A stretch of 64,000 bases of DNA, from contig NZ_UTBZ01000140.1 in the NCBI RefSeq assembly GCF_900580865.1, positions 62,001-126,000 on the forward strand. The letters run 5' to 3'. This document shows, one piece after another, positions 8,115 to 16,272 of the stretch. Positions within the stretch are counted from its first letter, which is position 1. Every line of letters starts with the position of its first letter. Made by a program: the position numbers and the translations under genes. Source of the DNA: Pseudomonas viridiflava (GTDB lineage: Bacteria; Pseudomonadota; Gammaproteobacteria; Pseudomonadales; Pseudomonadaceae). The notes beneath the pieces were generated by a model that was not told the origin of the DNA, ran no database searches, and was given only the letters and a program-made list of their open reading frames with translations.

Positions 8115-10741
8115 GACTTCGCCTTCGGTTTACGTGCCCCGCCACTTTTGGCTGGAGCAGAACCCGCTTTTGGCGGGCCTTTACGGTGTTTGCTCGGTTT
8201 GGCTGGCTTGCCGCCGGAGGCCTTTTCAGGCGCCGACCGTCCGGTCTTTCCCCCGGACGCCGCTTTACCACCGTTTTTTGCGTCGGAAAGCAGCGCTTTC
8301 TTCATTTCACGGCTTTTGCGCAACTCGGCGTTTTTCGCCACGGCGTCGCTGGGGCGATAGGCCTCAGCAGCCTTTTCCTTGGCCGGACGACGGCTGGCGG
8401 TTTTTGCCGGAGCCTTTTCTTCCGAGGTTTTCGCGGCAGGCGCTGAGGTTTCGGCACCACGCTTTTTGCGGCCAATCGGCGCGCTGATGGTTTTTTCGGC
8501 CATCTCGAAGTCGATCTTGCGCTCGTCGAGATCGACGCGCATGACGCGCACTTCAACGGTATCGCCAAGGCGGAAGCTACGACCGGTGCGCTCGCCCGCC
8601 AAGCGGTGATGCACAGGATCGAAGTGGTAGTAGTCGCCCGGCAGCGCGGTGACGTGCACCAGGCCTTCGACATAGATATCGGTCAGCTCGACGAACAGGC
8701 CAAAACCGGTTACCGCGGTGATCACACCCGGGAACGATTCGCCCACGCGATCTTTCATGAACTCGCACTTGAGCCAGTTCACCACGTCGCGGGTCGCTTC
8801 GTCGGCACGGCGCTCGCTCATCGAGCATTGCTCGCCAAGTTGCTCCAGCGCCGCTTCGTCGTACGGATAGATTCGCGCCTTCGGAATGGTCATCGCGCCG
8901 GCACGACGAACGTGCGGGGTGTCCTGTTTCGAATGGATCACGCTGCGGATCGCGCGGTGCGTCAGCAGGTCCGGATAACGACGGATCGGCGAAGTGAAGT
9001 GGGTATACGCTTCGTAATTCAGACCGAAGTGGCCCTGATTGTCAGCGCTGTACACCGCTTGACTCAGCGAGCGCAGCATCACGGTCTGAATCAGATGGAA
9101 ATCCGGACGGTCCTTGATGCTTGCCAGCAGTGCCTGATAGTCCTTCGGCGAAGGGCCATCCTTGCCTTTGTGCAGGGACAGGCCGAGCTCGCCGAGGAAA
9201 GCGCGCAGTTTTTCCAGACGCTCCGGTGGCGGGCCGTCGTGAACGCGGTACAGCGCAGGGATTTCGTGTTTCTTGAGGAATTCGGCAGTGGCCACGTTGG
9301 CCGCCAGCATGCATTCCTCGATCAGCTTGTGCGCGTCGTTACGGGTGGTCGGACGGATTTCGGCAATCTTGCGCTCGGTACCGAAGATGATTCGGGTTTC
9401 CTGCGTTTCGAAATCGATCGCGCCACGGACGTGACGGGCAGCGAGCAGAACCTTGTACAGCGCATAAAGCTGCTTGAGGTGCGGCAGAACATCGTTGTAC
9501 TCACCGCGAAGCTGACGCGCCTCGGTGATTTTCGGCGTTTCCAGCATCGCGCTGACTTTGTTGTACGTCAGACGAGCGTGGGAATGGATCACCGCTTCAT
9601 AGAAGCAGTAGTCGGTCATTTCGCCGGACTTGGAGATGGTCATCTCGCAAACCATGGCAAGACGATCGACGTGCGGGTTCAGCGAGCACAGGCCGTTAGA
9701 CAGCTGCTCAGGCAGCATCGGCACCACGCGCTCGGGGAAGTACACCGAGTTGCCGCGCACTTGCGCTTCGTTATCCAGCGCCGAACCGATCTTCACGTAG
9801 CTGGAAACGTCGGCAATCGCCACGTACAACTTCCAGCCGCCGGAGAACAGGCGCAGCTTGCCCGGTTTGGCTTCGCAATAAACCGCATCGTCGAAGTCGC
9901 GGGCATCTTCGCCGTCGATGGTGACGAACGGCAGATGGCGCAGGTCGACGCGCTTCTCTTTGTCCTTTTCTTCGACTTCCGGCTTGAGCTTGGCGGCTTC
10001 TTTCAGAACGGCTTCAGGCCAGACGTGCGGAATATCGTAGGTGCGCAGGGCCACATCGATTTCCATGCCCGGCGCCATGTAGTTGCCGACCACTTCGACC
10101 ACGTCGCCTTGCGGCTGGAAGCGCGGAGTTGGCCAGTGGGTGATTTTCACCTCGACGAACTGACCGATCTGCGCGTTCGCGTTGCGGCCCGGGGTGACCA
10201 GCACTTCCTGCTGGATCTTCGGATTATCCGCGACGACAAAACCGATGCCGCCTTCTTCGAAGTAGCGACCGACGATGGTTTCGTGAGCACGCGATACCAC
10301 TTCAACGATCACGCCTTCACGGCGGCCGCGACGGTCGAGACCGGAAACACGCGCCAGCGCACGGTCGCCATCGAACACCAGACGCATTTGCGCCGGGCTC
10401 ATGAACAAGTCGTCGCTGCCATCGTCAGGGACGAGGAAGCCGAAACCGTCACGGTGACCACTGATGCGGCCGAGGATCAGATCGAGCTTGTCGACCGGTG
10501 CGTACGTGCCACGGCGGGTGTAGATCAGTTGAGCGTCGCGCTCCATGGCGCGAAGGCGGCGGCGCAGGGCTTCGATCTGGTCTTCTGTGGTCAGACCAAA
10601 CTCTTCGACCAGTTGCTCGCGGGCAGCAGGCGAACCCCGATCGGCGAGGTGCGCCAGGATCAGTTCGCGGCTAGGAATAGGGTTTTCATATTTTTCCGCT
10701 TCACGAGCGGCCTCGGGATCGAGGGACTGCCAATCGGCCAT
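8111..10741 (-). CDS. rnr: Ribonuclease R
   Basis: 876 residues. RNase R is a processive 3'-5' exoribonuclease that degrades structured RNA and takes part in rRNA quality control and trans-translation. A winged-helix N-terminus (SRELILAHLADRGSP) is followed by cold-shock domains, the RNB catalytic domain with the metal-binding DGEDARDFDDAVY motif, and an S1 domain (FPGVITAVTGFGLFVEL). The final ~110 residues are a Lys/Ala/Pro-rich tail, longer and more basic than in E. coli. Such tails help RNase R engage structured RNA and ribosomes. The ATG at 10741 follows an AGGTG about 12 bases upstream. Confidence 0.97.
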   Translation of the reverse strand: MADWQSLDPEAAREAEKYENPIPSRELILAHLADRGSPAAREQLVEEFGLTTEDQIEALRRRLRAMERDAQLIYTRRGTYAPVDKLDLILGRISGHRDGFGFLVPDDGSDDLFMSPAQMRLVFDGDRALARVSGLDRRGRREGVIVEVVSRAHETIVGRYFEEGGIGFVVADNPKIQQEVLVTPGRNANAQIGQFVEVKITHWPTPRFQPQGDVVEVVGNYMAPGMEIDVALRTYDIPHVWPEAVLKEAAKLKPEVEEKDKEKRVDLRHLPFVTIDGEDARDFDDAVYCEAKPGKLRLFSGGWKLYVAIADVSSYVKIGSALDNEAQVRGNSVYFPERVVPMLPEQLSNGLCSLNPHVDRLAMVCEMTISKSGEMTDYCFYEAVIHSHARLTYNKVSAMLETPKITEARQLRGEYNDVLPHLKQLYALYKVLLAARHVRGAIDFETQETRIIFGTERKIAEIRPTTRNDAHKLIEECMLAANVATAEFLKKHEIPALYRVHDGPPPERLEKLRAFLGELGLSLHKGKDGPSPKDYQALLASIKDRPDFHLIQTVMLRSLSQAVYSADNQGHFGLNYEAYTHFTSPIRRYPDLLTHRAIRSVIHSKQDTPHVRRAGAMTIPKARIYPYDEAALEQLGEQCSMSERRADEATRDVVNWLKCEFMKDRVGESFPGVITAVTGFGLFVELTDIYVEGLVHVTALPGDYYHFDPVHHRLAGERTGRSFRLGDTVEVRVMRVDLDERKIDFEMAEKTISAPIGRKKRGAETSAPAAKTSEEKAPAKTASRRPAKEKAAEAYRPSDAVAKNAELRKSREMKKALLSDAKNGGKAASGGKTGRSAPEKASGGKPAKPSKHRKGPPKAGSAPAKSGGARKPKAKS

Positions 10742-10902
10742 TAGAGAGTTTTCACCTTGTCTATATGCGGGTTAGTTTGGCATAGGCGCCATGAAACGGG
10801 AAATTTCCGACTCTATAAGGCCCAACAGAGGCCTTGGATCGACGCTGGAAAGCCGTTTTGACCACCACTGGTAAAAAAAATCATATTTTTTGCTGGCAGG
10901 GG

Positions 10903-10931
10903 TTTACAGTTAAAAAGACGCTCCGTATAGT
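10903..10931 (+). promoter_or_regulatory. Sigma-70 promoter of first tRNA-Leu
   Basis: TTTACA (10903-10908), a 17-base spacer and TATAGT (10926-10931), followed by a GC-rich discriminator (GCGCGCC) typical of stable-RNA promoters. The same arrangement precedes the second tRNA. Confidence 0.85.
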
Positions 10932-10967
10932 GCGCGCCATCGACGACGCACAAGCGTTGCCGATACT

Positions 10968-11054
10968 GCCCAGATGGTGAAATTGGTAGACACGCCAGCT
11001 TCAGGTGCTGGTGACCTTACGGTCGTGGAAGTTCGAGTCTTCTTCTGGGCACCA
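10968..11054 (+). tRNA. tRNA-Leu (anticodon CAG), copy 1
   Basis: 87 bases including an encoded CCA. The acceptor arms GCCCAGA/TCTGGGC pair fully. The anticodon stem CCAGC/GCTGG encloses the loop TTCAGGT, giving anticodon CAG for codon CUG. A long variable arm (type II tRNA) and the GTTCGAG T-loop are present. Confidence 0.97.
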
Positions 11055-11093
11055 ATTTCGAGCTTGAGACTAGATCAGTTTCAAGGCTCACAC

Positions 11094-11117
11094 AAAACCC
11101 GCGAAAGCGGGTTTTTT
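11094..11117 (+). terminator. Terminator of tRNA-Leu copy 1
   Basis: AAAACCCGC, loop GAAA, GCGGGTTTT, then further T residues: a GNRA-capped intrinsic terminator 40 bases after the CCA. Confidence 0.9.
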
Positions 11118-11170
11118 GCATTCTAAGCCCGGGTTTTCTTAAAACTGATTTATTAAAATTAAATCAGGGG

Positions 11171-11199
11171 TTTACAGATCAAAAGACGCTCCGTATAGT
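11171..11199 (+). promoter_or_regulatory. Sigma-70 promoter of second tRNA-Leu
   Basis: TTTACA (11171-11176), 17-base spacer, TATAGT (11194-11199), GC-rich discriminator. The spacer ends in GACGCTCCG exactly as in the first promoter, showing that the unit was duplicated with its promoter. Confidence 0.85.
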
Positions 11200-11234
11200 G
11201 CGCCACATCAACAGCGGCAACGCTCGCGATGATT

Positions 11235-11321
11235 GCCCAGATGGTGAAATTGGTAGACACGCCAGCTTCAGGTGCTGGTGACCTTACGGTCGTGGAAGTT
11301 CGAGTCTTCTTCTGGGCACCA
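11235..11321 (+). tRNA. tRNA-Leu (anticodon CAG), copy 2
   Basis: Identical by eye to the first copy over all 87 bases, with the same CAG anticodon and encoded CCA. It has its own promoter and its own terminator, so the two copies form separate transcription units. Confidence 0.97.
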
Positions 11322-11356
11322 ATTCAAATTCAAGGTTACGACCTTGAATTTCACAG

Positions 11357-11378
11357 AAACCCGCGAAAGCGGGTTTTT
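11357..11378 (+). terminator. Terminator of tRNA-Leu copy 2
   Basis: AAACCCGC, GAAA loop, GCGGGTTT plus T-run; the same hairpin as after copy 1. Confidence 0.9.
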
Positions 11379-11456
11379 GCGTTTCTGGCTTCCAGAAATT
11401 TATCACTACCCCGCCTATCAAAACGCCAGCCCCACCGCAAGGCGCACTTGAGAAAC

Positions 11457-11475
11457 AATATCGTTTATCATTGTT
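11457..11475. promoter_or_regulatory. Candidate Fur box
   Basis: The minus-strand 19-mer AACAATGATAAACGATATT agrees with the Fur consensus GATAATGATAATCATTATC at 13 of 19 positions, counted by eye, including a continuous AATGATAA core. It lies 38 bases before the start of a ferric-iron-type binding protein gene, where an iron-repressed operator would be expected. Confidence 0.5.
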
Positions 11476-11512
11476 GCAAGTTTTTGCAATGCGACAGTGA
11501 GGAACCCTGCGA

Positions 11513-12523
11513 ATGACGTTTCGAAATACCCTGCGCCGAGGCTTGACCTTCACCCTCCTCGGCCTGGCGCTCGCCACTCCCCTCACCCAGGCTGCCAACG
11601 CGGTTTCCCTGACTCTCTATAACGGCCAGCACAAGGAAGTCGGCGACGCGATCGCCAAAGCCTTCGAAGCCAAGACCGGCATTCACGTCAACGTGCGCAA
11701 AGGCAGCAGCAATCAGCTCGCCAGCCAGATCATTGAAGAAGGCGACCGCTCCCCTGCCGACGTGATCTACACCGAAGAATCGCCGCCACTGAACAATCTT
11801 GGCGAATTGGGCTTGCTGGCCAAGACCGACGACGCCACCTTGGCTGTGCTTCCGGAAAAATATGTCGCCGGTAACGGTACCTGGATCGGCGTGACGGCTC
11901 GCGTTCGCGTGGTCGCTTACAACCCGAAACTGGTCGATGAAAAAGACCTGCCAAAATCGGTACTGGATTTCGCTGACCCGCAATGGCAAGGCAAAGTCGG
12001 TTTCGTACCGACCAGCGGCGCCTTCCAGGAACAAGCCGTGGCCATCATCAAGATGCACGGCCGTGACGCTGCGGAAGAATGGCTGACCGGCCTGCGCGCA
12101 TTCGGCAAGACCTACAGCAACAACATGGTCGCCCTCAAAGCCGTGGAAAACGGCGAAGTCGCCACCGTGCTGGTGAACAACTACTACTGGTTCGCTCTGC
12201 AACGCGAGAAGGGCAAGCTTGATTCGAAACTGCATTACTTCACCGGCGGCGACGTCGGCGGCTTGATCACCGTATCCAGCGCAGCCGTGCTGAAATCCAG
12301 CAAACATCCAAAAGAAGCCCAGCAATTCCTCGCCTACATGGCCAGCGAAGAAGGTCAGCGCGTGATCACTCAGACCACCGCCGAATACCCGCTGCACAAA
12401 GGCATGGAATCGGATCGCGGGCTCAAGCCATTCAGCGAGCTGGAAGCGCCGAACGTAACGCCTACCGACCTCGGCAACGCTGAAGAGGCGCTGGAGCTGG
12501 AACGCGAAGTTGGCTTGAACTGA
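11513..12523 (+). CDS. Ferric iron ABC transporter, periplasmic binding protein (FbpA/HitA family)
   Basis: 336 residues. A signal peptide (basic start, hydrophobic core, LTQAANA cleavage region near residue 27) is followed by a transferrin-like binding fold: LTLYNGQHKE at the mature N-terminus and the motif VLVNNYYW near residue 220, whose paired tyrosines bind Fe3+ in FbpA proteins. It would capture periplasmic iron and pass it to the permease encoded next, whose start codon shares a base with this stop (TGATG). A candidate Fur operator precedes it. No ATPase gene follows, so the pair must use an ATPase encoded elsewhere. Iron specificity is inferred from family and operator; other FbpA-like proteins bind different ligands. 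Confidence 0.85.
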   Translation: MTFRNTLRRGLTFTLLGLALATPLTQAANAVSLTLYNGQHKEVGDAIAKAFEAKTGIHVNVRKGSSNQLASQIIEEGDRSPADVIYTEESPPLNNLGELGLLAKTDDATLAVLPEKYVAGNGTWIGVTARVRVVAYNPKLVDEKDLPKSVLDFADPQWQGKVGFVPTSGAFQEQAVAIIKMHGRDAAEEWLTGLRAFGKTYSNNMVALKAVENGEVATVLVNNYYWFALQREKGKLDSKLHYFTGGDVGGLITVSSAAVLKSSKHPKEAQQFLAYMASEEGQRVITQTTAEYPLHKGMESDRGLKPFSELEAPNVTPTDLGNAEEALELEREVGLN

Positions 12524-14088
12524 TGACCGCATCGTTATCCGCCCCCGCCGCGCGCGGGGGTTACGTACCAAAGCGCAAGCGGCCATCGATCTGGCTGGTG
12601 CTGCCGGTGTTGTTGCTGGTGGTACTGAGCCTGTTGCCGCTGGCCTATGTCGGGCTCAAAGCCTGGCAGGCCGGTTGGGCCGAAGCGTTGCACTTGTTGT
12701 GGCGTCCGTATGTATTCGGCCTGCTGCGCAACACCCTGGCGTTGATGGTGGGCGTGACGATCACCTGCGGCGTGATCGGTCTGTCACTGGCCTGGCTGCT
12801 GGAGCGCAGCAACTTGCCGGGGCGACGCTTGTGGGGCGTGATTCTGTGCCTGCCGTTCGCGGTGCCCGCATTCGTCAGCAGCTTCACCTGGGTGTCGCTG
12901 AGCGCGCAGTTCGAAGGGCTTGGCGGGGCGATTCTGGTGATGAGCCTGTCGAAGTACCCACTGATCTTTCTGCCAGTCGCAGCGACACTGCGCAACCTCG
13001 ATCCCTCCCTTGAAGAGTCTGCCCGCACGCTGGGGCAGAATCGCTGGGGCGTGTTTTTTCGCGTCACCCTGCCGCTGCTCTGGCCGTCGCTGTTGGCGGG
13101 CTCGTTGCTGATTGCCTTGCACATGCTGGTGGAGTTCGGCGCACTGTCGATCATCGGCCTGCAAACCTTCACTACAGCGATCTACCAGCAATTCGAACTG
13201 GAATTCAGTAACGCCAACGCAGCGATGCTCTCGGCCGTGCTGCTGGCGCTATGCCTGGTGCTGTTGTGGCTGGAGCTACGGGTACGTGGCAAAGGTCGAC
13301 ATGTGCGCACCGGCCAAGGTGCAGCGCGCCAGGCTGAACAGGTTCGGCTAGGGCCATGGGCTACGGTCGGTCAGTTGTATTGCCTGATGCTGGCGATTGT
13401 CGGCAGCGGGATTCCGCTGGGAATGCTGGCGTACTGGCTGGCGGTCGGTTCGTCGGCCGCATTCCCGGTCGCGGCAATTACTGAAGCATTGCTCTCTTCT
13501 TTGGCGCTTTCTCTAGGCGGCGCTGCGTTGTGCCTGGTGCTGGCCGTGCCGGTCGGCTTGCTGGTGGTGCGCTACAAAGGCCAACTGGCGATCTGGGCCG
13601 AACGCCTGCCGTATCTGCTGCACGCGTTGCCGGGCTTGGTGATTGCACTGACACTGGTGTATTTCGCCCTGCATTACGTGCCGGCGCTGTACCAGACTTC
13701 GGGATTGCTGCTGATCGCTTATGCGTTGTTGTTTTTGCCATTGGCGCAGGCACCGATTCGCACAGCACTGAACAAGGCTGCGCCGCAACTGGAAGAGGCT
13801 GCACGCACGCTGGGGGCTTCATCATTCACGGCGTTTTGCCGGGTGACATTGCCGATTATCTTCCCGGCATTGGGTGCGGCGTTTGCACTGGTATTTCTGG
13901 ATGCGATGAAGGAATTGACCGCGACGTTGTTGTTGAGTCCGACCGGGCTGAACACATTGGCGACCGAGGTGTGGGCGCATACCGCGAATGTCGAGTTTGC
14001 GGCGGCGGCGCCTTATGCGGCGTTGTTGATTCTGGTGTCCGGGTTGCCGGTCTATCTGCTGACGACGCGGATGTATCTGAGCCGCTGA
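12523..14088 (+). CDS. Ferric iron ABC transporter, fused permease (FbpB/HitB family)
   Basis: 521 residues with about twelve membrane segments in two homologous halves, each carrying an EAA loop for contact with the ATPase: LEESARTLGQNRWG in the first half and LEEAARTLGASSFT in the second. This duplicated, fused layout is typical of FbpB-type iron(III) permeases. It is translationally coupled to the binding protein upstream by a one-base overlap. It ends at a REP pair and convergently faces the chemoreceptor gene. No nucleotide-binding subunit is in the window. Confidence 0.88.
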   Translation: MTASLSAPAARGGYVPKRKRPSIWLVLPVLLLVVLSLLPLAYVGLKAWQAGWAEALHLLWRPYVFGLLRNTLALMVGVTITCGVIGLSLAWLLERSNLPGRRLWGVILCLPFAVPAFVSSFTWVSLSAQFEGLGGAILVMSLSKYPLIFLPVAATLRNLDPSLEESARTLGQNRWGVFFRVTLPLLWPSLLAGSLLIALHMLVEFGALSIIGLQTFTTAIYQQFELEFSNANAAMLSAVLLALCLVLLWLELRVRGKGRHVRTGQGAARQAEQVRLGPWATVGQLYCLMLAIVGSGIPLGMLAYWLAVGSSAAFPVAAITEALLSSLALSLGGAALCLVLAVPVGLLVVRYKGQLAIWAERLPYLLHALPGLVIALTLVYFALHYVPALYQTSGLLLIAYALLFLPLAQAPIRTALNKAAPQLEEAARTLGASSFTAFCRVTLPIIFPALGAAFALVFLDAMKELTATLLLSPTGLNTLATEVWAHTANVEFAAAAPYAALLILVSGLPVYLLTTRMYLSR

Positions 14089-14095
14089 TACCGCT

Positions 14096-14178
14096 TTCGC
14101 GAGCAGGCTCGCTCCCACATGTTGACCGGGCTCCATCAGAGGAACGCGATCTAATGTGGGAGCGAGCCTGCTCGCGAA
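14096..14178. repeat. REP-type inverted repeat pair B
   Basis: TTCGCGAGCAGGCTCGCTCCCACA and its reverse complement flank about 35 bases between the permease and chemoreceptor stops. In this convergent position it can form a transcript-ending hairpin for both sides. Confidence 0.9.
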
Positions 14179-14197
14179 GAGGCCCGCCCAGACAACC

Positions 14198-16132
14198 TCA
14201 AGCCCTGAACTGCCCCAGACTCGCCTTGAGCTGCGCTGCCAAACCATCCAGCACCTTGCCACTCGCGGTGGTCTCCACCACCGCCTGCGCCGCTTTCTCG
14301 GCTTGCGCATGAATTGTCTCGACGCGGCCACGTACAGCCTGCGCTCCCTGCGCCTGATGCGCAGCCGCCTGCGTTGCCAAGCCAATCGCCGCATGCACCT
14401 GCTCGACCGAGACCCGTACCGACTGCTGCAAGCGCGCACTGTCACGCAGCACCAGTAAACCTTCGCTGGCCTGACGCCCGGCCTGGCCGATCGCTTCGAC
14501 CGCCTCACGAGCGCCCTGCTGCAATGCCACGATGTGCGCCTGAATATCGCCGGTGGAGCTTTGCGTCTTGCTCGCCAACGCACGCACCTCGTCGGCAACA
14601 ACGGCGAATCCACGCCCGGTCTCGCCAGCACGTGCCGCTTCAATCGCCGCGTTGAGCGCCAGCAGATTGGTCTGCTCGGCAATCCCGTGAATCACCGTCA
14701 GCACCACCTCAATCTGCTCGCTCTGCTGCGCCAGCCGCTCGATGACTTTCGCCCCGGTCTCAACCTGTACGGCCAGCGCTTCGATCAGGCCGCCGACCTT
14801 GGCGGAGGTGCGAGTGTTTTCATCCGTGGCCTGGCGAATATCCACCACCTGCTTCAACGCCGCTTGCATTGCATGGCTTTCCGATTGCGCCTCGTCAGCC
14901 ATTTGCGACAGTGCGCGCAGGCTCTCAGCGACTTCATCACGCTGCATGCCGGCAGCCGCATCGGCACCGGCATTGCGCAAGGTCATCGCGCCAATCTCGA
15001 CGCCAGTACGCTGCGCGACATCGCCCGCCTCACGCACGATCGGCTGCAACTTATCCACAAAGCGATTGACCGCCGAAGCCATGTCGCCGATTTCGTCCTT
15101 GCTGTTGATCTGCACACGCTTGGTCAGATCACCCTCGCCCGCTGCGAGATCGTCCATTGCGGCATTGAGCATCTTCAAGCGATTGACCACGCGATGGCCC
15201 AGCACAACCGCCAGCAACAACAGCACACCACAGCCGACCAGCGCCAGGCCCAAGCCGATCCGCCAGCGCAAAGTCGCCGCTGCTTCCTGAACGGTATCGG
15301 CGGTATTGGCTTTCATCTCGGTCGCGGTGGACTGCGCTGACTGCAGGCGCGCTTGCATGGCCTTGGCGCTGTCCGCAGCGGCGCCTTTGAGACTGTCGCC
15401 CACCAGTTGATCACTGCTGGCGATCAACGCCGAGAAGCGCTTGTCGAGCGCAGCCAGATCGGTTTCCACCGAGGCTGTGGAAACGCCCATCAACACTTTG
15501 CCGATTTCCACGCCGTTGGGATTGATCGACGCTTCGAGATAGTAGACAGACGGGTCATTTTTCGCCGCATCCAGTACTTTATCCAGCGCACGCTCACCCT
15601 GACCTTTTTCCAGCAAGGCCTTGTTGATCGGGTTTTCGCGATTGAGATAGCGGGTCAGGTGCTGGCCGGTGGCGTCGTCGTAGACCACGAATAGAACGTT
15701 GGGATTGCGCTGGGCACGGCGAGCGAACTCGGACAGTGTCGGTACGTCGCTGTCCCACATGGCACGCGGGGCGACGGAGGCCAGCAACTGCGCCATGTCA
15801 TTGGCCGAATCTTTCAGATCCTTTTCCAGCGTCGCACGCAATTGCGCCTGCTCGTCTTTCAGTCGCGAAGACAGCCCGGCGGTGAGCCGCTGACGGGTAC
15901 TCGAGGAGAGGTTATCGAGGCTCGAGGTGACTTCACGCCCGGCCTGCTCCAGCTCGCCGGAGAGTTTCTGGCTGTCGGCACCCAGACGCACCGCCAGATC
16001 AGCTTCCAGCGCCGTGACGGTGCTCCGCGTCAGGGCAACGGCCACCAACACTTGCACCAAAAGGGCGATACCAAGGGTAACGAACACGGGGCGCAACAAA
16101 CGGCTTTGTAACAGTGAGAGAACGGCCGACAC
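14198..16132 (-). CDS. Methyl-accepting chemotaxis protein
   Basis: About 644 residues from the chosen start. A first membrane segment (PVFVTLGIALLVQVLVAV) precedes a ~280-residue periplasmic sensor region. A second membrane segment (LGLALVGCGVLLLLAVVLG), a HAMP domain and a long coiled-coil signalling domain follow. The hairpin tip GIAEQTNLLALNAAIEAARAG, which contacts CheA and CheW, is intact. I prefer the GTG at 16132 (SAVLSLLQSRLL) because AGAGG stands eight bases before it; the upstream ATGs at 16159 and 16228 have no clear ribosome binding site. The ligand is not evident. There is no CheB/CheR-binding pentapeptide at the C-terminus (it ends GQFRA). Confidence 0.93.
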   Translation of the reverse strand: MSAVLSLLQSRLLRPVFVTLGIALLVQVLVAVALTRSTVTALEADLAVRLGADSQKLSGELEQAGREVTSSLDNLSSSTRQRLTAGLSSRLKDEQAQLRATLEKDLKDSANDMAQLLASVAPRAMWDSDVPTLSEFARRAQRNPNVLFVVYDDATGQHLTRYLNRENPINKALLEKGQGERALDKVLDAAKNDPSVYYLEASINPNGVEIGKVLMGVSTASVETDLAALDKRFSALIASSDQLVGDSLKGAAADSAKAMQARLQSAQSTATEMKANTADTVQEAAATLRWRIGLGLALVGCGVLLLLAVVLGHRVVNRLKMLNAAMDDLAAGEGDLTKRVQINSKDEIGDMASAVNRFVDKLQPIVREAGDVAQRTGVEIGAMTLRNAGADAAAGMQRDEVAESLRALSQMADEAQSESHAMQAALKQVVDIRQATDENTRTSAKVGGLIEALAVQVETGAKVIERLAQQSEQIEVVLTVIHGIAEQTNLLALNAAIEAARAGETGRGFAVVADEVRALASKTQSSTGDIQAHIVALQQGAREAVEAIGQAGRQASEGLLVLRDSARLQQSVRVSVEQVHAAIGLATQAAAHQAQGAQAVRGRVETIHAQAEKAAQAVVETTASGKVLDGLAAQLKASLGQFRA

Positions 16133-16226
16133 TGTGAATACCTCTACTTCTGACGCCATTAATTTGATGGCACTCTTGTAGACAGATTCACAGCAAAGGT
16201 CATGCCGTCCAACAGGCATAAACGAC

Positions 16227-16258
16227 AAAGGCCCCGATTAAGGGGCCTTTGTGTTTTT
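16227..16258. terminator. Terminator after purA
   Basis: AAAGGCCCC (16227-16235) pairs with GGGGCCTTT (16242-16250). On the plus strand it is followed by GTGTTTTT. It lies between the purA stop and the chemoreceptor leader, so it separates these two minus-strand genes. Confidence 0.7.
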
Positions 16259-16272
16259 ACATCAACGACTTA

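Noticed and set aside
8606..10744. 712-codon plus-strand open frame opposite rnr
   Set aside because: It mirrors the rnr coding sequence in a GC-rich genome, has no recognisable domain and is rich in His/Arg/Gln as expected of an antisense shadow.
10968..11321. tRNA-Leu genes as the attachment site of a genomic island
   Set aside because: No integrase gene and no displaced 3' tRNA fragment downstream; the following genes look like ordinary chromosomal transport and chemotaxis genes.
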